The position numbers and the translations under genes are program-made. Below, piece by piece: positions 9,541 through 19,935 of a stretch of DNA of 26,092 bases. This DNA is from Bremia lactucae (Eukaryota; Oomycota; Peronosporomycetes; Peronosporales; Peronosporaceae). The stretch lies in contig NC_090618.1 of the NCBI RefSeq assembly GCF_004359215.1, positions 1,348,455-1,374,546 on the forward strand, written 5' to 3'. A model generated the notes under the pieces. The model was given only the letters and a program-made list of their open reading frames with translations, did no database searches and was not told where the DNA came from. Each line of letters starts with the position of its first letter. Position 1 is the first letter of the stretch.

Positions 9541-11013
9541 ATGTCATGCGACTGGACACTACAGACACCGGAAGAGGCAAGCCGTCGGAGCTCTTCACGT
9601 ACTAGGCTGGGAGGTCTGCAAGCGGGATCGACCAAATTTATCCATCAAACGACAAAGGCAGCCAAGTATAATATGTGGCAACACGAGTACCGCGCAGAAA
9701 AACCGACCATCAAGAGGTCACGGCGATTTTTTATGCAACGAAAGCAGTCTCGGAACGACATACTCGCCCGTGTTCCTACCCGATCAGATCCACAAGACGG
9801 CTGCACGACTAAGCAGATCATCGGCGCGAAAATCGGTTTTGCAGTCGTAAAAGATAATGACACGCTGGATAAATGAATCACTTTTAGACGAAGTAGAAAT
9901 CACAATAAAGTCCTTCAAAAGAGGCAAAGCCGGAGGTTTAGACGGACAGACAAACGATTTTTACAAGGACCTGAGCGACACACACTCAAGCGCTAGTCGA
10001 CGAATTCAACAGGTTTCTCACAGGTGGGCGAACTCCCACAGTCTTTCAAAGCAAGAATGGTGGTTCCTTTCCTGAAGAACGAAGGTTAAAAAAAACGTTT
10101 GACAAATGTCCGATATCAATGCTCGCAACCGGATACAAGGTGTCTGGGGCTGTCATGGCCAGGAGGACTTCAGTCAGGACTGGGTGAAGTACTGGGGGAA
10201 GATCAACAGGGCTTCATCAAGACCAGACGCATAGAACGATTAATTGTGCATATGCAGGCAGCCTTGAACACAGCCGAACACGATGATCACAAGAGCGAGG
10301 ACGAGTCTCCAGGGATAGTGCTACTTGACTTCATGAAAGCCTTCGACATGGTGAACAGGGAGAGCATGCTGGCAGTAATGGAAGCACTCGGCTTCAAAAG
10401 CCCTTTCGTCAACGTGATCAGGCGCCTACGCACATACACAACACCTACCTTCCTAGTCAACGGCGAGCTGCCGCAGTCGCAAAGACTGCTGTCGGGAATA
10501 AGGAAGGGGTGCCCTTTGGCCCCACTCCTTTTCGTCATAGCAATTAAACCGCTGGCTCTAGCAATACATGTTAGCGAATATGGGGCATCACCATCTCGGC
10601 AAATTCAAGAAGACACGCCATCTTGACGTTTGTCGACGACAGTCTTCGTGGAAATAGGAGCAGATGTCGAGAAGCTTCAGATCCTACTGGACAAGTGCAC
10701 AGAAATCACCGGTTTATGTTTATAGCTCAAAGAGGCTTGTACATCCCGCTTAGAACGGTGAGACCGACAGCATCCATGCGAGGGTACCTGGTACTAAAAC
10801 CAGCGACAACCAGATACCAGAAACTTGGGAATCCAAGTAGGTACGGACGACACCAGAGGCGCTAACTGGAAGGACCGAGTACGACGGATCAAAGTGCGAC
10901 TCTCAATTGCAGCAGCGGTCGCAAACTCGGTACCACTGCACATAGTAACTTACAACGCAATAATGCTCCCATCGGTACTGTTCACAGCCGCCCGACACCA
11001 AAGGTCCTCATAA
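9541..11013 (+). pseudogene. LINE-B reverse transcriptase, frameshifted
   Basis: RT blocks are spread over several frames: FKRGKAGGLDGQTNDFYKD (about 9917-9973), EDQQGFIKTRRI (about 10198-10233), motif A VLLDFMKAFDMVNRE (about 10318-10362), motif B SGIRKGCPLAPLLF (about 10492-10532), motif C TFVDD (about 10627-10641), the LGIQVGTDD thumb block (about 10822-10850) and MLPSVLFTA (about 10963-10988). Between 9990 and 10190 the sequence cannot be read in one frame. Coding on the plus strand ends just after VLFTA, where an inverted segment begins. The catalytic Asp residues are still encoded but the gene cannot make a full protein. Confidence 0.82.
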
Positions 11014-11440
11014 AGCTTGAACGCCTAAGAAAAGTTTCGCAAGCATTGCCACTCGCAGCTCTCAGTAGTTGCTGCAATTTACGTGGAGTGAGTTTCGATG
11101 GCGTGATGTTGTGGCGCTCGGCTTGAGTTGAGTTAACCGCACATGCAAGTTGCTGCCAGGCGTCTGTGCGTCCACAGCATCGTTTGTTCTGCTGACTGCC
11201 TCTTGGTTCCGATCGAATAGAGATCAGGCCTACGCCCCCCGCCATTCTTGGTGTGTGGAGGAGACCTACGTTGATTTTGTGCCGCGACAGGTCGTCGGAT
11301 GCTCTTCTTCTCCAAAGGACACGGTCGCAGAGCAAATCGAAAAAAGCAGACCTAGGTGGTGTTCTCGAACAAGATCCGCGCAAGCGAAGACGAACAAGCG
11401 ACAACGGAATAGCATGGAGGAGACCTGCACACAAGAGCAC
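10982..11440 (-). pseudogene. Inverted segment of LINE-B (post-RT region read on the opposite strand)
   Basis: On the minus strand this stretch encodes SRHKINVGLLHTPRMAGGVG in an open frame, which matches RRHKVNSGLLVTPRKAGGMG of LINE-A (plus strand, about 4581-4640). Just before it, FDLLCDRVLW corresponds to YNLVVGTRYF of LINE-A. The flanking parts of LINE-B (RT on the left, C-terminus on the right) code on the plus strand. So an internal piece of roughly 370 nt, about 10990-11365, is inverted within the element. Exact breakpoints cannot be read without another copy. The inverted part is one of the least damaged of LINE-B. Confidence 0.7.
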
Positions 11441-11838
11441 ACAATTACGCGATCAGCTATTAATTGATGCCAAGTACTCAAGCAAAAAACCAAGATGCAA
11501 ATCGACCTAGACGCGAATTGGCCTAAAAATTGGGCAACATGCATCCTGGTCATGATAGTCTGCTCACCAAAGCTCAAAATCGGCTCGACGATGAAACTGA
11601 AGGCGCACCTCGAGCTGAACAGCAATAATGCCTACGTAACAGCTGCTTGACAAATGGCCGACAAGACACAATTGTAGGATGGAGTAAAGCAGGTAAACAT
11701 GCGATCACGCTGAAACGCTCGCAGCAGGTGCCGCTGTGGGAGATCCAGAACAGAACATCTTGTGACGCCGACAAAGACCTGCTAAAGCTACAGTGATCGT
11801 GCCACCTTCATGGCCTAGCCTTTTATCCGACTCCACTA

Positions 11839-12240
11839 GTGTGTGCGCACCCATTACTAAAAAACTTAAGCTCGAAGCCGACCCTAATCATACAAGCGCT
11901 TGACAACATTAAAAGGCGCATGCTTCAACGTTTAGAAGCAAAGGATCTATCTGTAGTGGTTCTCAGGCTAGAGAGAGCAGCAGCCAAGTGTGCTTGGTCA
12001 GACGATGATGCAAAGGCGAAACCTGGAGGACATTTGGCGCCAACGAGGCATAACGACGGCGTGCCAAAGCTGGGTTGAGTACAGAACGACGCTTCATCAG
12101 CTAAAAAGAAGGGATCCAGTCGCGAGCATGCCAAGCAGACGCAAGGTGCGCACACACTTGAAACGACGGCTTACATCTTGTGGACATGCCCAAGAGCAAG
12201 CGACACCCGGAGATAATTCATGGAACGATGGACCGGCAAG
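11839..12240 (+). pseudogene. LINE-B C-terminal region with zf-RVT-like motif
   Basis: Frames in this stretch correspond to the part of LINE-A around 5640-5960. DIWRQRGITTACQSWVEYR (about 12027-12083) matches QVWDHCQAVTAYQVWTGYR of LINE-A, and in another frame AHTLETTAYILWTCPRA (12148-12198) matches the ETLAHLFWD zinc-finger-like block. In LINE-B the His of that block is Tyr (TAC, a single-base change from CAC) while the final Cys is kept; in LINE-A it is the reverse. FMERWTGK follows, matching LVGHWTGE. Confidence 0.6.
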
Positions 12241-12707
12241 GTAACCACAGACACGGATCTGCTATTGCCCCACTTAGCTCGAAGCTTGGCCCCGCCTCCA
12301 AGGACGAAAATAAAGCAACTAGTGGTAGCACAGTACGGCATACACTTGCAAGAGCACAAAAAAGCGACCGAGATCATCTGGAAGATGCTAGAAACGTACA
12401 AGCGAAGACAACAGCGAGAATTGTCAAGGCAAGAGTAAGGAGAGTAGCAGCATTAGCCAATGAGCTATCCTGGGTAACCTGGAACCATGTCAGACGTGAA
12501 CGCAACAAGATAGCAGACACGCTAGCAAACTACGCCATGGGCGCAAATGCAAGCGTCACGATGACCAGAAACAACACAAGCAGCCAGCAAGCCAAGTTCA
12601 ACGCAATCGCGGCCTTGGTAAGGAGCGACACTTGTGGGGAAACCCCAAACAGAAGAAACAGACGGATCCAAGACAGGATCGTGATGTGCCAGGGAGTCTT
12701 GGCCTAG
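12180..12707 (+). pseudogene. LINE-B RNase H-like C-terminus
   Basis: A clean frame to TAG at 12705-12707 carries VTWNHVRRERNKIADTLANY (12474-12533), the typical last block of LINE and reverse-transcriptase-like RNase H domains: W, HVRR, the N of RERN and the AD of the fourth acidic position, followed by an A-rich helix. The first part of the RNase H fold, which should hold a DGG-type motif about 80-100 residues earlier, is not visible, so the N-terminal half is probably lost or out of frame. RNase H removes the RNA strand from the cDNA hybrid. No such domain is seen in LINE-A. Confidence 0.55.
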
Positions 12708-12779
12708 AATCTCAATGAACTACCTTTCTTCTCTTCTTCTAGAGCCACAATCTTCACAATATTCCTTGTCAATATATAG

Positions 12780-13400
12780 GATGCTTGTTCATTCAATCAC
12801 TCATCCAACGTTTACATCAAACTTGACAAAGACAGTTGCTACGTACAGCATTTCGATAAGCTTCTCCCACCAGCTCACAGAACATATAACCCATTTGAAG
12901 AGCTCTTAAAATCTGCACAATAGTTTGCATTCATTGAAGGCTGCGACAAAGGAGAATGTAAAATCGAATTATACAGAGTACTCAAGGCACGAATTTCAAC
13001 TTTTCGAATCCAAAAAAAAGAATAGGTCAAATCCTACTCAGGAGAATCGACAGCGTAAAGCTTCCACTAAGTTAATTGACTGCCCATTTTTGTGCTCTAC
13101 GCTACAATGTATGAACATGATTCAAAATGGAAGTACTTGTGAAGAAGGGTCAAGAAGACCATGAAAAATAAAGAAAAACATTGTAGCACAAAAACTTACT
13201 ATGGAGGCAAAACCAACCATTCAAATGACCCTCCAATCAAGAACTAGACCTAGCGAGGCAAGAATAGCTCTTGAACTGCAAGATATGCAAAGCGCTGCTG
13301 CGTCACGGCACCCGGCACGTAAGCTCGCTGCTCCGCCAGCGGCAATCTTGCCGTTTCTTTCACTTGCGTCACTCTACTTTTAACTACGCTTGCGACTCCT
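12780..13400 (+). pseudogene. Probable MULE transposase N-terminal (FAR1-like) remnant
   Basis: Three pieces in different frames resemble, in order, the N-terminal region of Mutator-like transposases of oomycetes. First FEELLKSAQ, TAG, FAFIEGCDKGECKIELYRV (about 12888-12980). Then ENRQRKASTKLIDCPF (13042-13089, in the frame open from 12925 to 13164), like the TSTR..GCPF block of FAR1/MULE DNA-binding domains. Then GGKTNHSNDPP (about 13203-13236), like the NGEHNH block, and LQDMQSAAAS continuing in another frame as RHVSSLLRQRQS (about 13277-13350), like the PR.I...LR helix. The catalytic DDE core does not follow. The match is from memory of the family pattern, so I keep confidence moderate. 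Confidence 0.4.
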
Positions 13401-15225
13401 CGAACTTTGAAGCAACTATCTGGAGGCGGTACGAGAGCGTTCATAAAATAGAGCTATGACATTTACAATGAAAAGTAAAGTCCGAAATTGTTATTTCCAT
13501 AACATTTGTAAAGATATAAGCAGTTAATATCTTTACAGAAGTTGTGGGAATAATAAATTTAGTTTACGAGTTTAAATGTATTATTCTTAAAAAAAAGTTG
13601 CGGGATCAATACTTTAAGTAGGAGCGGTTTAAATTTAAATAAAAAAATTATTAATAATTGTGGGATACCCTAGTAGAAATATAAAGTAACTTTGTTATCT
13701 TCCTTTCTAAAAGATATTTTATGTTTTATCCCTCTTCTGACACCGTACTGGGGAAAAATAAATCGCGCTTGTAAATGTTCGAGGACCTTCCGACGTGAAT
13801 CTTAATAACCTGCCAAACAACGTGGAACCGTCGGCTGAGACGGCATACATCAATTTGTTTACATGTTCTCTCTAGGTTCTAACGGCGAAGTTGACCAACG
13901 CGACTAGGACGCTTTATTACAGCTCGAATGGTTCAATGCATAGCTAATTACGAGTGAGGTCACCTTCTGTGGCTTTGTTAGGACTTAAGCAAATGTAATC
14001 CAATGTGAACACATGACACGAGACGATTGGCCCAGTTCTGCAGCATTAGGAAGACGCTACAGTCGCTAGAATACCTGCAAGTATCAATCTCAGCTCAGGC
14101 TGTGATCGTTGTGACCCGCGCGTCTGATAGCAACAACTGGTATTTTGCTGAAAAGTCATGCAGTTTACGGCTCATTGCTTTTGTGGTTGCTAAAGTGCTG
14201 GAAGAGTGGAGTCAAGACGCTTGTCCAAGGAACCATCAGATAACGTCAAGTCCATTTGCGAGATATGAGCTCGTGTTTGCACATGAGAAACCTCATTCTG
14301 AGACTGAAGATGAGATACTCCTGTACGAAGCATTTTCGACTTGAAATGGAGAATAATAAAGCCACTGATATTTGGCCGTCGGGGAGTGCGAGTCGAAAGT
14401 GTTCAAGTATTTGCCGCTTTTTGACCTCGTCACGACACGCACCGAGAGCTTATTTAGCATTAGCGTGTTTGTCTTGTCCAAGCACCAAACTCTCAGGGAC
14501 GTTATTTACTTCGATCTACGTCAAACGCGTTTTTCTTGGCAAGAGTCGACAAAACGGATGGCCAAGAGTTACTGACAATACCATCAGCATGGCCGCAGAA
14601 AAATGCCAATTACGATCACTACTTGAATCCTTCAAACATTAACCAACCGTCTTCTATGGTCCGCATGGATTCTATGACAAATGGCCGTTTGTCATCGAGT
14701 CAAGCACCAAAACCGAGTTAACACTACACCATTAATATTGATCATCGCCAGCCTTAACGTTTTTTTATTGGGACCGTAAAGTCTTTTTTTTCCACTAAGG
14801 TTATGGTTATGGGACCAAAAAAAAGCTCACAATTACACACCCGAGACATTTGAGACGAGCCACATAGCCTGCATATGGTGATCGAGGTGCTCTTAAATGC
14901 GAATATTAACATTTGAGGATATTGTTACAGCAGTTGTGGTGTGGTTTATTCGATTTCAATGGCCACATATACAGTCCATAAAGTAGTCCAGCGTTACTGT
15001 TTACAGGCACATACGATCAGCGATACTTAAACTTCTTGGTACTTCATTCTAAATCGAGACCAAAATTGATTTGCTACACCTAAACCTAGTGTTGTACCGT
15101 TTATGGTTTTCCTCGTACAGTACTTAAAATAAAGGCTTTAGTGAAGTGCTGCGAGACAATTCGGGTAGGACATGAACACAAAAAGCGAACCTACAAGCAG
15201 AATGTTATCTTAAGACAGGCAGCTG
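13401..15225. other. Non-coding stretch, AT-rich in its first part
   Basis: No convincing gene. The first 350 nt are very AT-rich and contain a perfect 10-bp inverted repeat GTAAAGATAT/ATATCTTTAC (13508-13517 and 13527-13536) and three occurrences of TTGYGGGA (about 13540, 13598, 13660). A block near 13687-13722 with TTATCTTCCTTTCTAAAAGA has the feel of a retrotransposon LTR, but there is no second copy to prove it. Two open frames of about 100 residues on the plus strand (14027-14344 and 14256-14642) and one of 67 (14372-14575) overlap and show no recognisable domain. Confidence 0.4.
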
Positions 15226-15551
15226 CTACGAATCTTCTAAGGAATATGATCCGCTATGATGGCACAATTCTTTTTTCGTGGCGTAGAGGATTGCCGTTAT
15301 TGTAACCCCTGGATCGTCTGCCGTGCATATGATTCGCTGACGATTGCGCACGGGGTACGGCAAGCAAAGAAAGGCATGTGCTTCTCTAGCGGTATTGGGT
15401 AAAGAAGGCCTATTACAGAGACTCTCGATTACGGCCATTCTCATGCAAATAGCATCTGCGTTTTCATTGTTGCCTCCGTGGTACCATAATCGAAACGGCA
15501 AATTCTCGATATTATCTTCCAAAGACTCCAATTCCTTAACGTACTTCGTGC
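15226..15551 (-). pseudogene. Orphan exon-like reading frame, unknown function
   Basis: The minus-strand frame is open from about 15551 to a stop at 15226-15228 and reads like real protein, with blocks such as PFRLWYHGGNNENADAI and CLPYPVRNRQRIICTADDPG. It has no ATG at its beginning; instead the sequence GCATTTGTTTAG directly precedes it, which would serve as a 3' splice site. The PyPVRn..RI..tA block is vaguely reminiscent of ribosomal protein L1-type sequences, but this is weak. No convincing upstream or downstream exon was found, so it is either a single surviving exon of a broken gene or part of a gene whose other exons I cannot see. Confidence 0.3.
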
Positions 15552-16907
15552 CACGAACCTAAACAAATGCGCAAATTGTTTCACCGAAAAGACAAGTGCA
15601 CCTCACGCGTTAGCGACGAATGTGTCGAGAATAACAAGCCCCAAAGTACCATCTTTTGCCGGCGCTGCACTAAGAAGAAATAAACTATTGAGCTCATGCG
15701 GCCACGCGACACGATTGTCACGCGAATAAGCGAAAGTATGGTAAGCCTTACAAAACACCGACAACGACGTCGTCAGAGCATTGAGTGAGCTTGTAGCTTG
15801 AGGTGGCGTTAATGGCGATCGCTTATTCACGGAGTAATGTACATAAGATTCTAGCTGTCAAATGAACATTGCTTGTGGCCTCTCAAGAAGCGTTCTTAAC
15901 ATTGTCTAATCGGCACGCGTCGCGTCCAGCTTGAGTGCCAATACCTTGGATGTCATTCCGGGCATGCAATAGTCTCAAGTTTTATTAGTGTAATTGTCTC
16001 GATTGTTAATAATTTATATCATCGTGCCGTTTCAATTTATCTTGGCCGTTTAATACACTTTACAACCTATTTTTCTGGCAGCTATCTCATGCTTGCAAAA
16101 CGTGGATGCTGGAGTTGCGATCATGACACGACACAGAGTAGTAAGCTCGGCTCGAGGCACGTACAACAGCACAATTTTTTTACATGCAGACTCGAATGAA
16201 GAAGCTGTACGACCGCGCAGATTTCCTAGCACTGGTCGAAGCGAAAAGTGTCGTGAAATGCTCCGCCTGGAGCAGATTCGTGCACTTGGTGCCTTTTAGT
16301 AAGGAACTTAATGAGTGTCGTGCCCTTACCCTAAGATAATAGTATGAAAATTGCAAAAGCGTCCAAATACTAAAGTAAAAATGCATAAATTTGGTATGTC
16401 GTAAAAGCAGGCACTTCGTTTCCACCAATAGTTGGACCGCTTCACCAATAAATAATTATGGCTTAAGCATCACTGTATCCGGAAACCCGACAATCAATAA
16501 ATTAATTGAAGACAACGTAGACAAAGTCGAGTGCCGCTGTTTTTCGCTCTTGACTCCAAGCAACGCATCATTAATAAACAACGTGCCTTAATTTTGTTGT
16601 ACGCGAAGAACTCTGCTTCCTCCATACAGCAGAACCATAAAGCTACTGTTTCTTATTAATACGTAGACGTGTTAAGTAAGGCCTTCACAACACTATAGCA
16701 TTCGTGGTTGAGCTAGTATATTAAGATCCATGCATGTTATTAATTCGCATTTACCACAAATTGCAAGCTTTCAAGTTGAATAATATTTTATTTCACGAAC
16801 AATCCGCTTGCCTCTTCGAAGTAAGCAGTGAATAGCAATAGTATTAAATTGCATTGTAGCGATGCTACGAACCAATGCCTTCTATAGTCAAGCGAAAAAA
16901 ACGTTCT
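15552..16907. other. Non-coding stretch, 3' side of the GH16 gene
   Basis: Only short unrelated frames on both strands; nothing with a recognisable motif. AT content rises towards the GH16 stop codon. On the minus strand AATAAA occurs at 16787-16792, about 115 nt downstream of the GH16 stop, and may be its poly(A) signal, though oomycete signals are loose. Confidence 0.4.
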
Positions 16908-18458
16908 CTACGCATTGTTTTTCGTAAAAATCTGAATCTTCTTCACAGTAAACGAAGCGCTCGAATCTCCTTTTTTCTGCTCTTCCAAAACTAAACGAAA
17001 GCTTTCAAAAAACGGAAATCCAGTATTCGCGTTATGGCCACCAGCTTGGGCACATGCTGCCGTGGCCTCGACTCCCCAAAAGAGTTCGGCATTATTATAG
17101 ATTTTCGACGTGACGGCGCCACTACCAGGAGTCACATCGAACGTATCAACCCCATTAAGCTTTTCCCCCGTTGTAATCGTTGGATTTTGAATTAATTGAA
17201 GGTATTTTCCCGTGCTATCCGACCCCCAGACTGCTGCAATTGAGTTTGACGGATCATTTGAGAACTGCGCCGTACAGCCCGATGTCATGGAAGGCGTATC
17301 GCGGTACCACAAGCTTTTCGTGTGACTCGAAGGACAAAAGCAGGGACTCCCATTTTCTTGAGCTGGACCCATATGCAGTGTCAATTGGCCATAACTCGAG
17401 ACGTCGGAAAATTCACGAAAGCCACTATAGTCAAACGAAGGGATCGAACGGGCATCTTGTGTAAACATTTCAAACAAGTCCAATTCGCCCCAATAGGGCC
17501 AACCATTGTTCTTGCCAAATTGATCCTGAAGTTTCGTATTGAGCATCCAAATGTTCGTATCGCTCGTACTCGAGCGGTCCCATTCGATATACACGACTTT
17601 TTCGCCACGCCATCCTTCTTTTGTTCGAATGGGTTCAGCACTATTGTCAGGTGTGAGTATAATGCCGCGAGGTGTGACCATTGACGTCGATACGGACGCC
17701 CCACTTGCGTACTCCCACTTGGACGGATCTGTCCAGTCGAAATCCACAAGACTGTACGAAAGAGCTTTCCCTGAGGCGCTTTGAGTCGGATCTTGAGCCG
17801 GTGGTACGGTTGAAAAGGGTGTCGAGATTGGTGAAGTATCGTTACCTTCTGGTTTCCAAGCTACGTATGATACAAAAGTTAAGAGTCGACATACATGCAA
17901 CGAAATGGGGCACAAAACGTACTTGATATGTCGTCTTGATTCAAAGATGCATCACTGGCATCCGATAGAGATCCAGACGTGTTGTACGAATTTAAAGAAA
18001 GAGAACTTGGGCTTTTATATTGGTCAATAGTCGACGTACTGTCGTCCTTTAACCTTTTCAGATTGACCTGACCAGGATTGATTGGATCCGGGTCAATTTG
18101 AATTGGGCTGCTCGATTGAGTCAAGTCATTTGCATCGTCACTCGATAAAAGAGGTGCTTTGCTTTCCTATCAAAACGCAATCGATCGTTCATCACCTAGT
18201 GTATTCTATACATTACACACGATGTCTTACCTGAGCGGATTCCGTGTGAACCGAGGAGCTTCCATTGACGGAAATACTAATGAGGACGCTTACAACGATC
18301 ACACCAAGGAGAGCAAGACCAATGAGAATAATCGTAAGCCGACGCTTCTTTTGCTTTTCAACCAAATCATTTTTTTCGTCCGTGTGCATTGTAAGCGCAC
18401 TTAAATCACTGTCTCGCGTCGAGCGCATTGTTGTGTAGTCGTTCGGTCCATTTTCCAT
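16908..18458 (-). CDS. Type II membrane-anchored GH16-family glycoside hydrolase/transglycosylase
   Basis: Three-exon gene, 474 aa. Exons 18231-18458, 17923-18166 and 16908-17860; introns of 64 and 62 nt begin GTAAG and GTACGT, end in TAG, and their phases (0 and 1) restore one open frame. Residues 1-40 are cytosolic and end in KKRR; residues 41-64 form one hydrophobic helix (signal anchor); a Ser/Asp-rich stalk runs to about 185. The catalytic domain follows, with WPYWGELDLFE at 278-288: Glu283 and Glu288 are the expected nucleophile and acid/base and Asp285 the helper of family GH16. A Cys-containing loop (PCFCPSSH, SGC) lies after it. Family members hydrolyse or remodel beta-1,3/1,6-glucans; KRE6/SKN1-like GH16 proteins with the same anchor topology assist beta-1,6-glucan synthesis. 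A role in wall or storage-glucan remodelling at the secretory pathway or cell surface is inferred. The gene looks intact. Confidence 0.87.
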
Positions 18459-19935
18459 GACTACGTATTGAAAAAGGGAAGCGACTAAATTAAAATTGAC
18501 AAGCGCGAGTTGGGAGTCGAGGACTTCGAAAAAACGAATTTATTTAGGAGGTAGTGGGCTCGAGTCTTGATTAAAAATGCAAATCGATTGCCCCGGTTAA
18601 AGTGCACATGGACTCTTTTGCCCCTTGCTTCTTCACGCGGCGACTCGCCTATACTACAATTAAGATGTTAAGGTTCAGAAAGGGAACAATCTGGTAGGAA
18701 GTTAGCTTACTCTGACCCAATTAATTTGCCATTACATGCTGCATAGAGACTACCTTTTTTCGCCTTGAGGGATTTTTTCTTACATGTAGAATTGGCATAA
18801 CGTAAAGAGTGGGACATCGTTGTTGCATACATACACCACGTGGTTTTTATGGCCTATCTCGATTTAACTTAAAATGTTTTGAAAAACCTCCCGCAATCCA
18901 TGGGAACAATTCTTAAGCTGGCAATATTTGCAAGTCGTAAAACAGATTTTTTTGGCGCAGACGACAACGCGGCGGACAAAGCACGGACAAGCTGAACGTG
19001 TCTTACTGAACTCAGTATATAAATAGCGCTGCGGGTTTGTCGTTTGCGAGCTGTTGCAGTGAGATCACCAGTATGTACCTAATTGTGAATTTCTGAACTC
19101 CCATATTGAAATAAGCTCAGGGCCTGTAATTTTAATGGTGATTTCGCATTTTTCTTCAAGCGTAATTGCCAACGAATCCGTTGCAGAAGCAGACCATTCA
19201 TTACTTTAACAGTTTAGCTTGGGCCAATATACAATAATCGATGTAACGATTTTTTTAAATGCCTGCGTTGGACTCACTGGCACTGGGGCACTGCATTTGG
19301 CAACATTCAGCAAACTGTCCCTTTGAACCTCTCCGTAAAACGGCATTTTACACCAAAACACCTGCAGCTTTCGCAACCCCACATGTGTCTTTCCATGCTA
19401 GGAGTCTCCTTATAAGCAAATGCACCTACAACAAAATATGTTTCTGGTATAAATTTCATTAACAACATCGTCGTAATATCTTCCAAATTGTCGTGATGTC
19501 TTATCGCAAACTCTTCCTGATACATTTTTAATTTCATCAGTATCAAATTTACTTAAGAAGTATTCTGCCCAGAGGTATTGATTTCTGTGTTAATGCCCAC
19601 TCGGCTCGTCTTTTTTAGAATTTGCCTGATGTCAACTATTCATTACGAAGTTGCCATGCACTCGCCAAGACCTGAGACGAGAACTTTAGTAGATTCTGTG
19701 CAGCTTCTTTGCAAAGAACGCGACATTATGCTACTCTTTAAAATCTTAATTATCTAGCACATGTTTTTTTTCTATTCTTGGAAATTTATTTTGAAATCAT
19801 CTCTTCCATTTTACAAGCTTTTGCGTCATGGCTCTCCTGTACGACAAAATTGTTGCACGTGAAAACCAATCTTAAAAAAAAGTACGAAGACCTTGTAGTA
19901 CCTCAAGCCACTTGACCATGATTAACCTCATCCAA
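18459..19935. other. Intergenic region between the two host genes
   Basis: Holds the promoter of the GH16 gene and the 3' flank of the PH/RCC1 gene. AATAAA on the minus strand at 19785-19790 is about 145 nt past the PH/RCC1 stop. A TATATAAATAG string at 19014-19024 on the plus strand is not followed by a credible gene; the longest plus-strand frame after it (19259-19462, 67 residues) has no motif. I see nothing else. Confidence 0.45.
18488..18508 (-). promoter_or_regulatory. Possible Inr/FPR-type core promoter of the GH16 gene
   Basis: On the minus strand CGCTTGTCAATTTTA ends about 32-45 nt upstream of the ATG. CAATTT (18493-18498) fits the flanking promoter region core CAWTTT of oomycete genes, and the pyrimidine-rich bases before it occupy the initiator position. 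Oomycete 5' UTRs are short, so the distance is right. The match to the initiator half is imperfect. Confidence 0.3.

Larger units (their letters stand above)
6861..12707 (+). mobile_element. LINE-B: strongly decayed relative of LINE-A with ORF1, OTU-like, EEP, RT, inverted segment and RNase H
   Basis: A second non-LTR retrotransposon in the same orientation. Domains in order are an ORF1-type CCHC knuckle (about 7300), an OTU-like N-terminus (7889-8260), endonuclease remnants (about 8990-9520), reverse transcriptase (about 9880-10640), thumb (to 10989), a segment that codes on the opposite strand (about 10990-11365), a zinc-finger-like motif (about 12148-12190) and an RNase H C-terminal block (12474-12543). 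Nearly every domain is broken by stops or frame changes, many more than in LINE-A, so it is older. The two elements share domain order but are diverged in sequence. The left boundary is uncertain; I place it after the spacer repeats because coding-like sequence begins around 6918. Confidence 0.82.

Noticed and set aside
11266..11774. Minus-strand frames of 66 and 119 residues beside the inverted LINE-B segment
   Set aside because: No similarity to LINE-A C-terminal sequence could be seen; low-complexity Cys/Ser-rich readings look like shadows.
13537..13760. Possible solo Copia-type LTR (TGTGGGAATAATAAATT start, TTATCTTCCTTTCTAAAAGA block)
   Set aside because: The feel is LTR-like but there is no second copy, no clear terminal CA and no target duplication, so I do not call it.
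14027..14642. Overlapping plus-strand open frames of 67-128 residues
   Set aside because: They overlap each other in all three frames, show no recognisable motif or splice context, and are of a length expected by chance in moderately GC-balanced DNA.
15603..15830. Minus-strand 75-residue frame upstream of the orphan exon
   Set aside because: I tried to splice it to the 15226-15551 frame; the nearest GT donor gives a 48-nt intron in the wrong phase, so the link is not supported.
16093..16299. Possible secreted effector gene
   Set aside because: I looked for a signal peptide followed by RxLR or LxLFLAK motifs here and across the non-coding stretches and saw none.
19014..19462. TATA-like string followed by a 67-residue plus-strand frame
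   Set aside because: No motif, no splice sites of note, and oomycete promoters seldom rely on TATA; probably intergenic AT-rich sequence.
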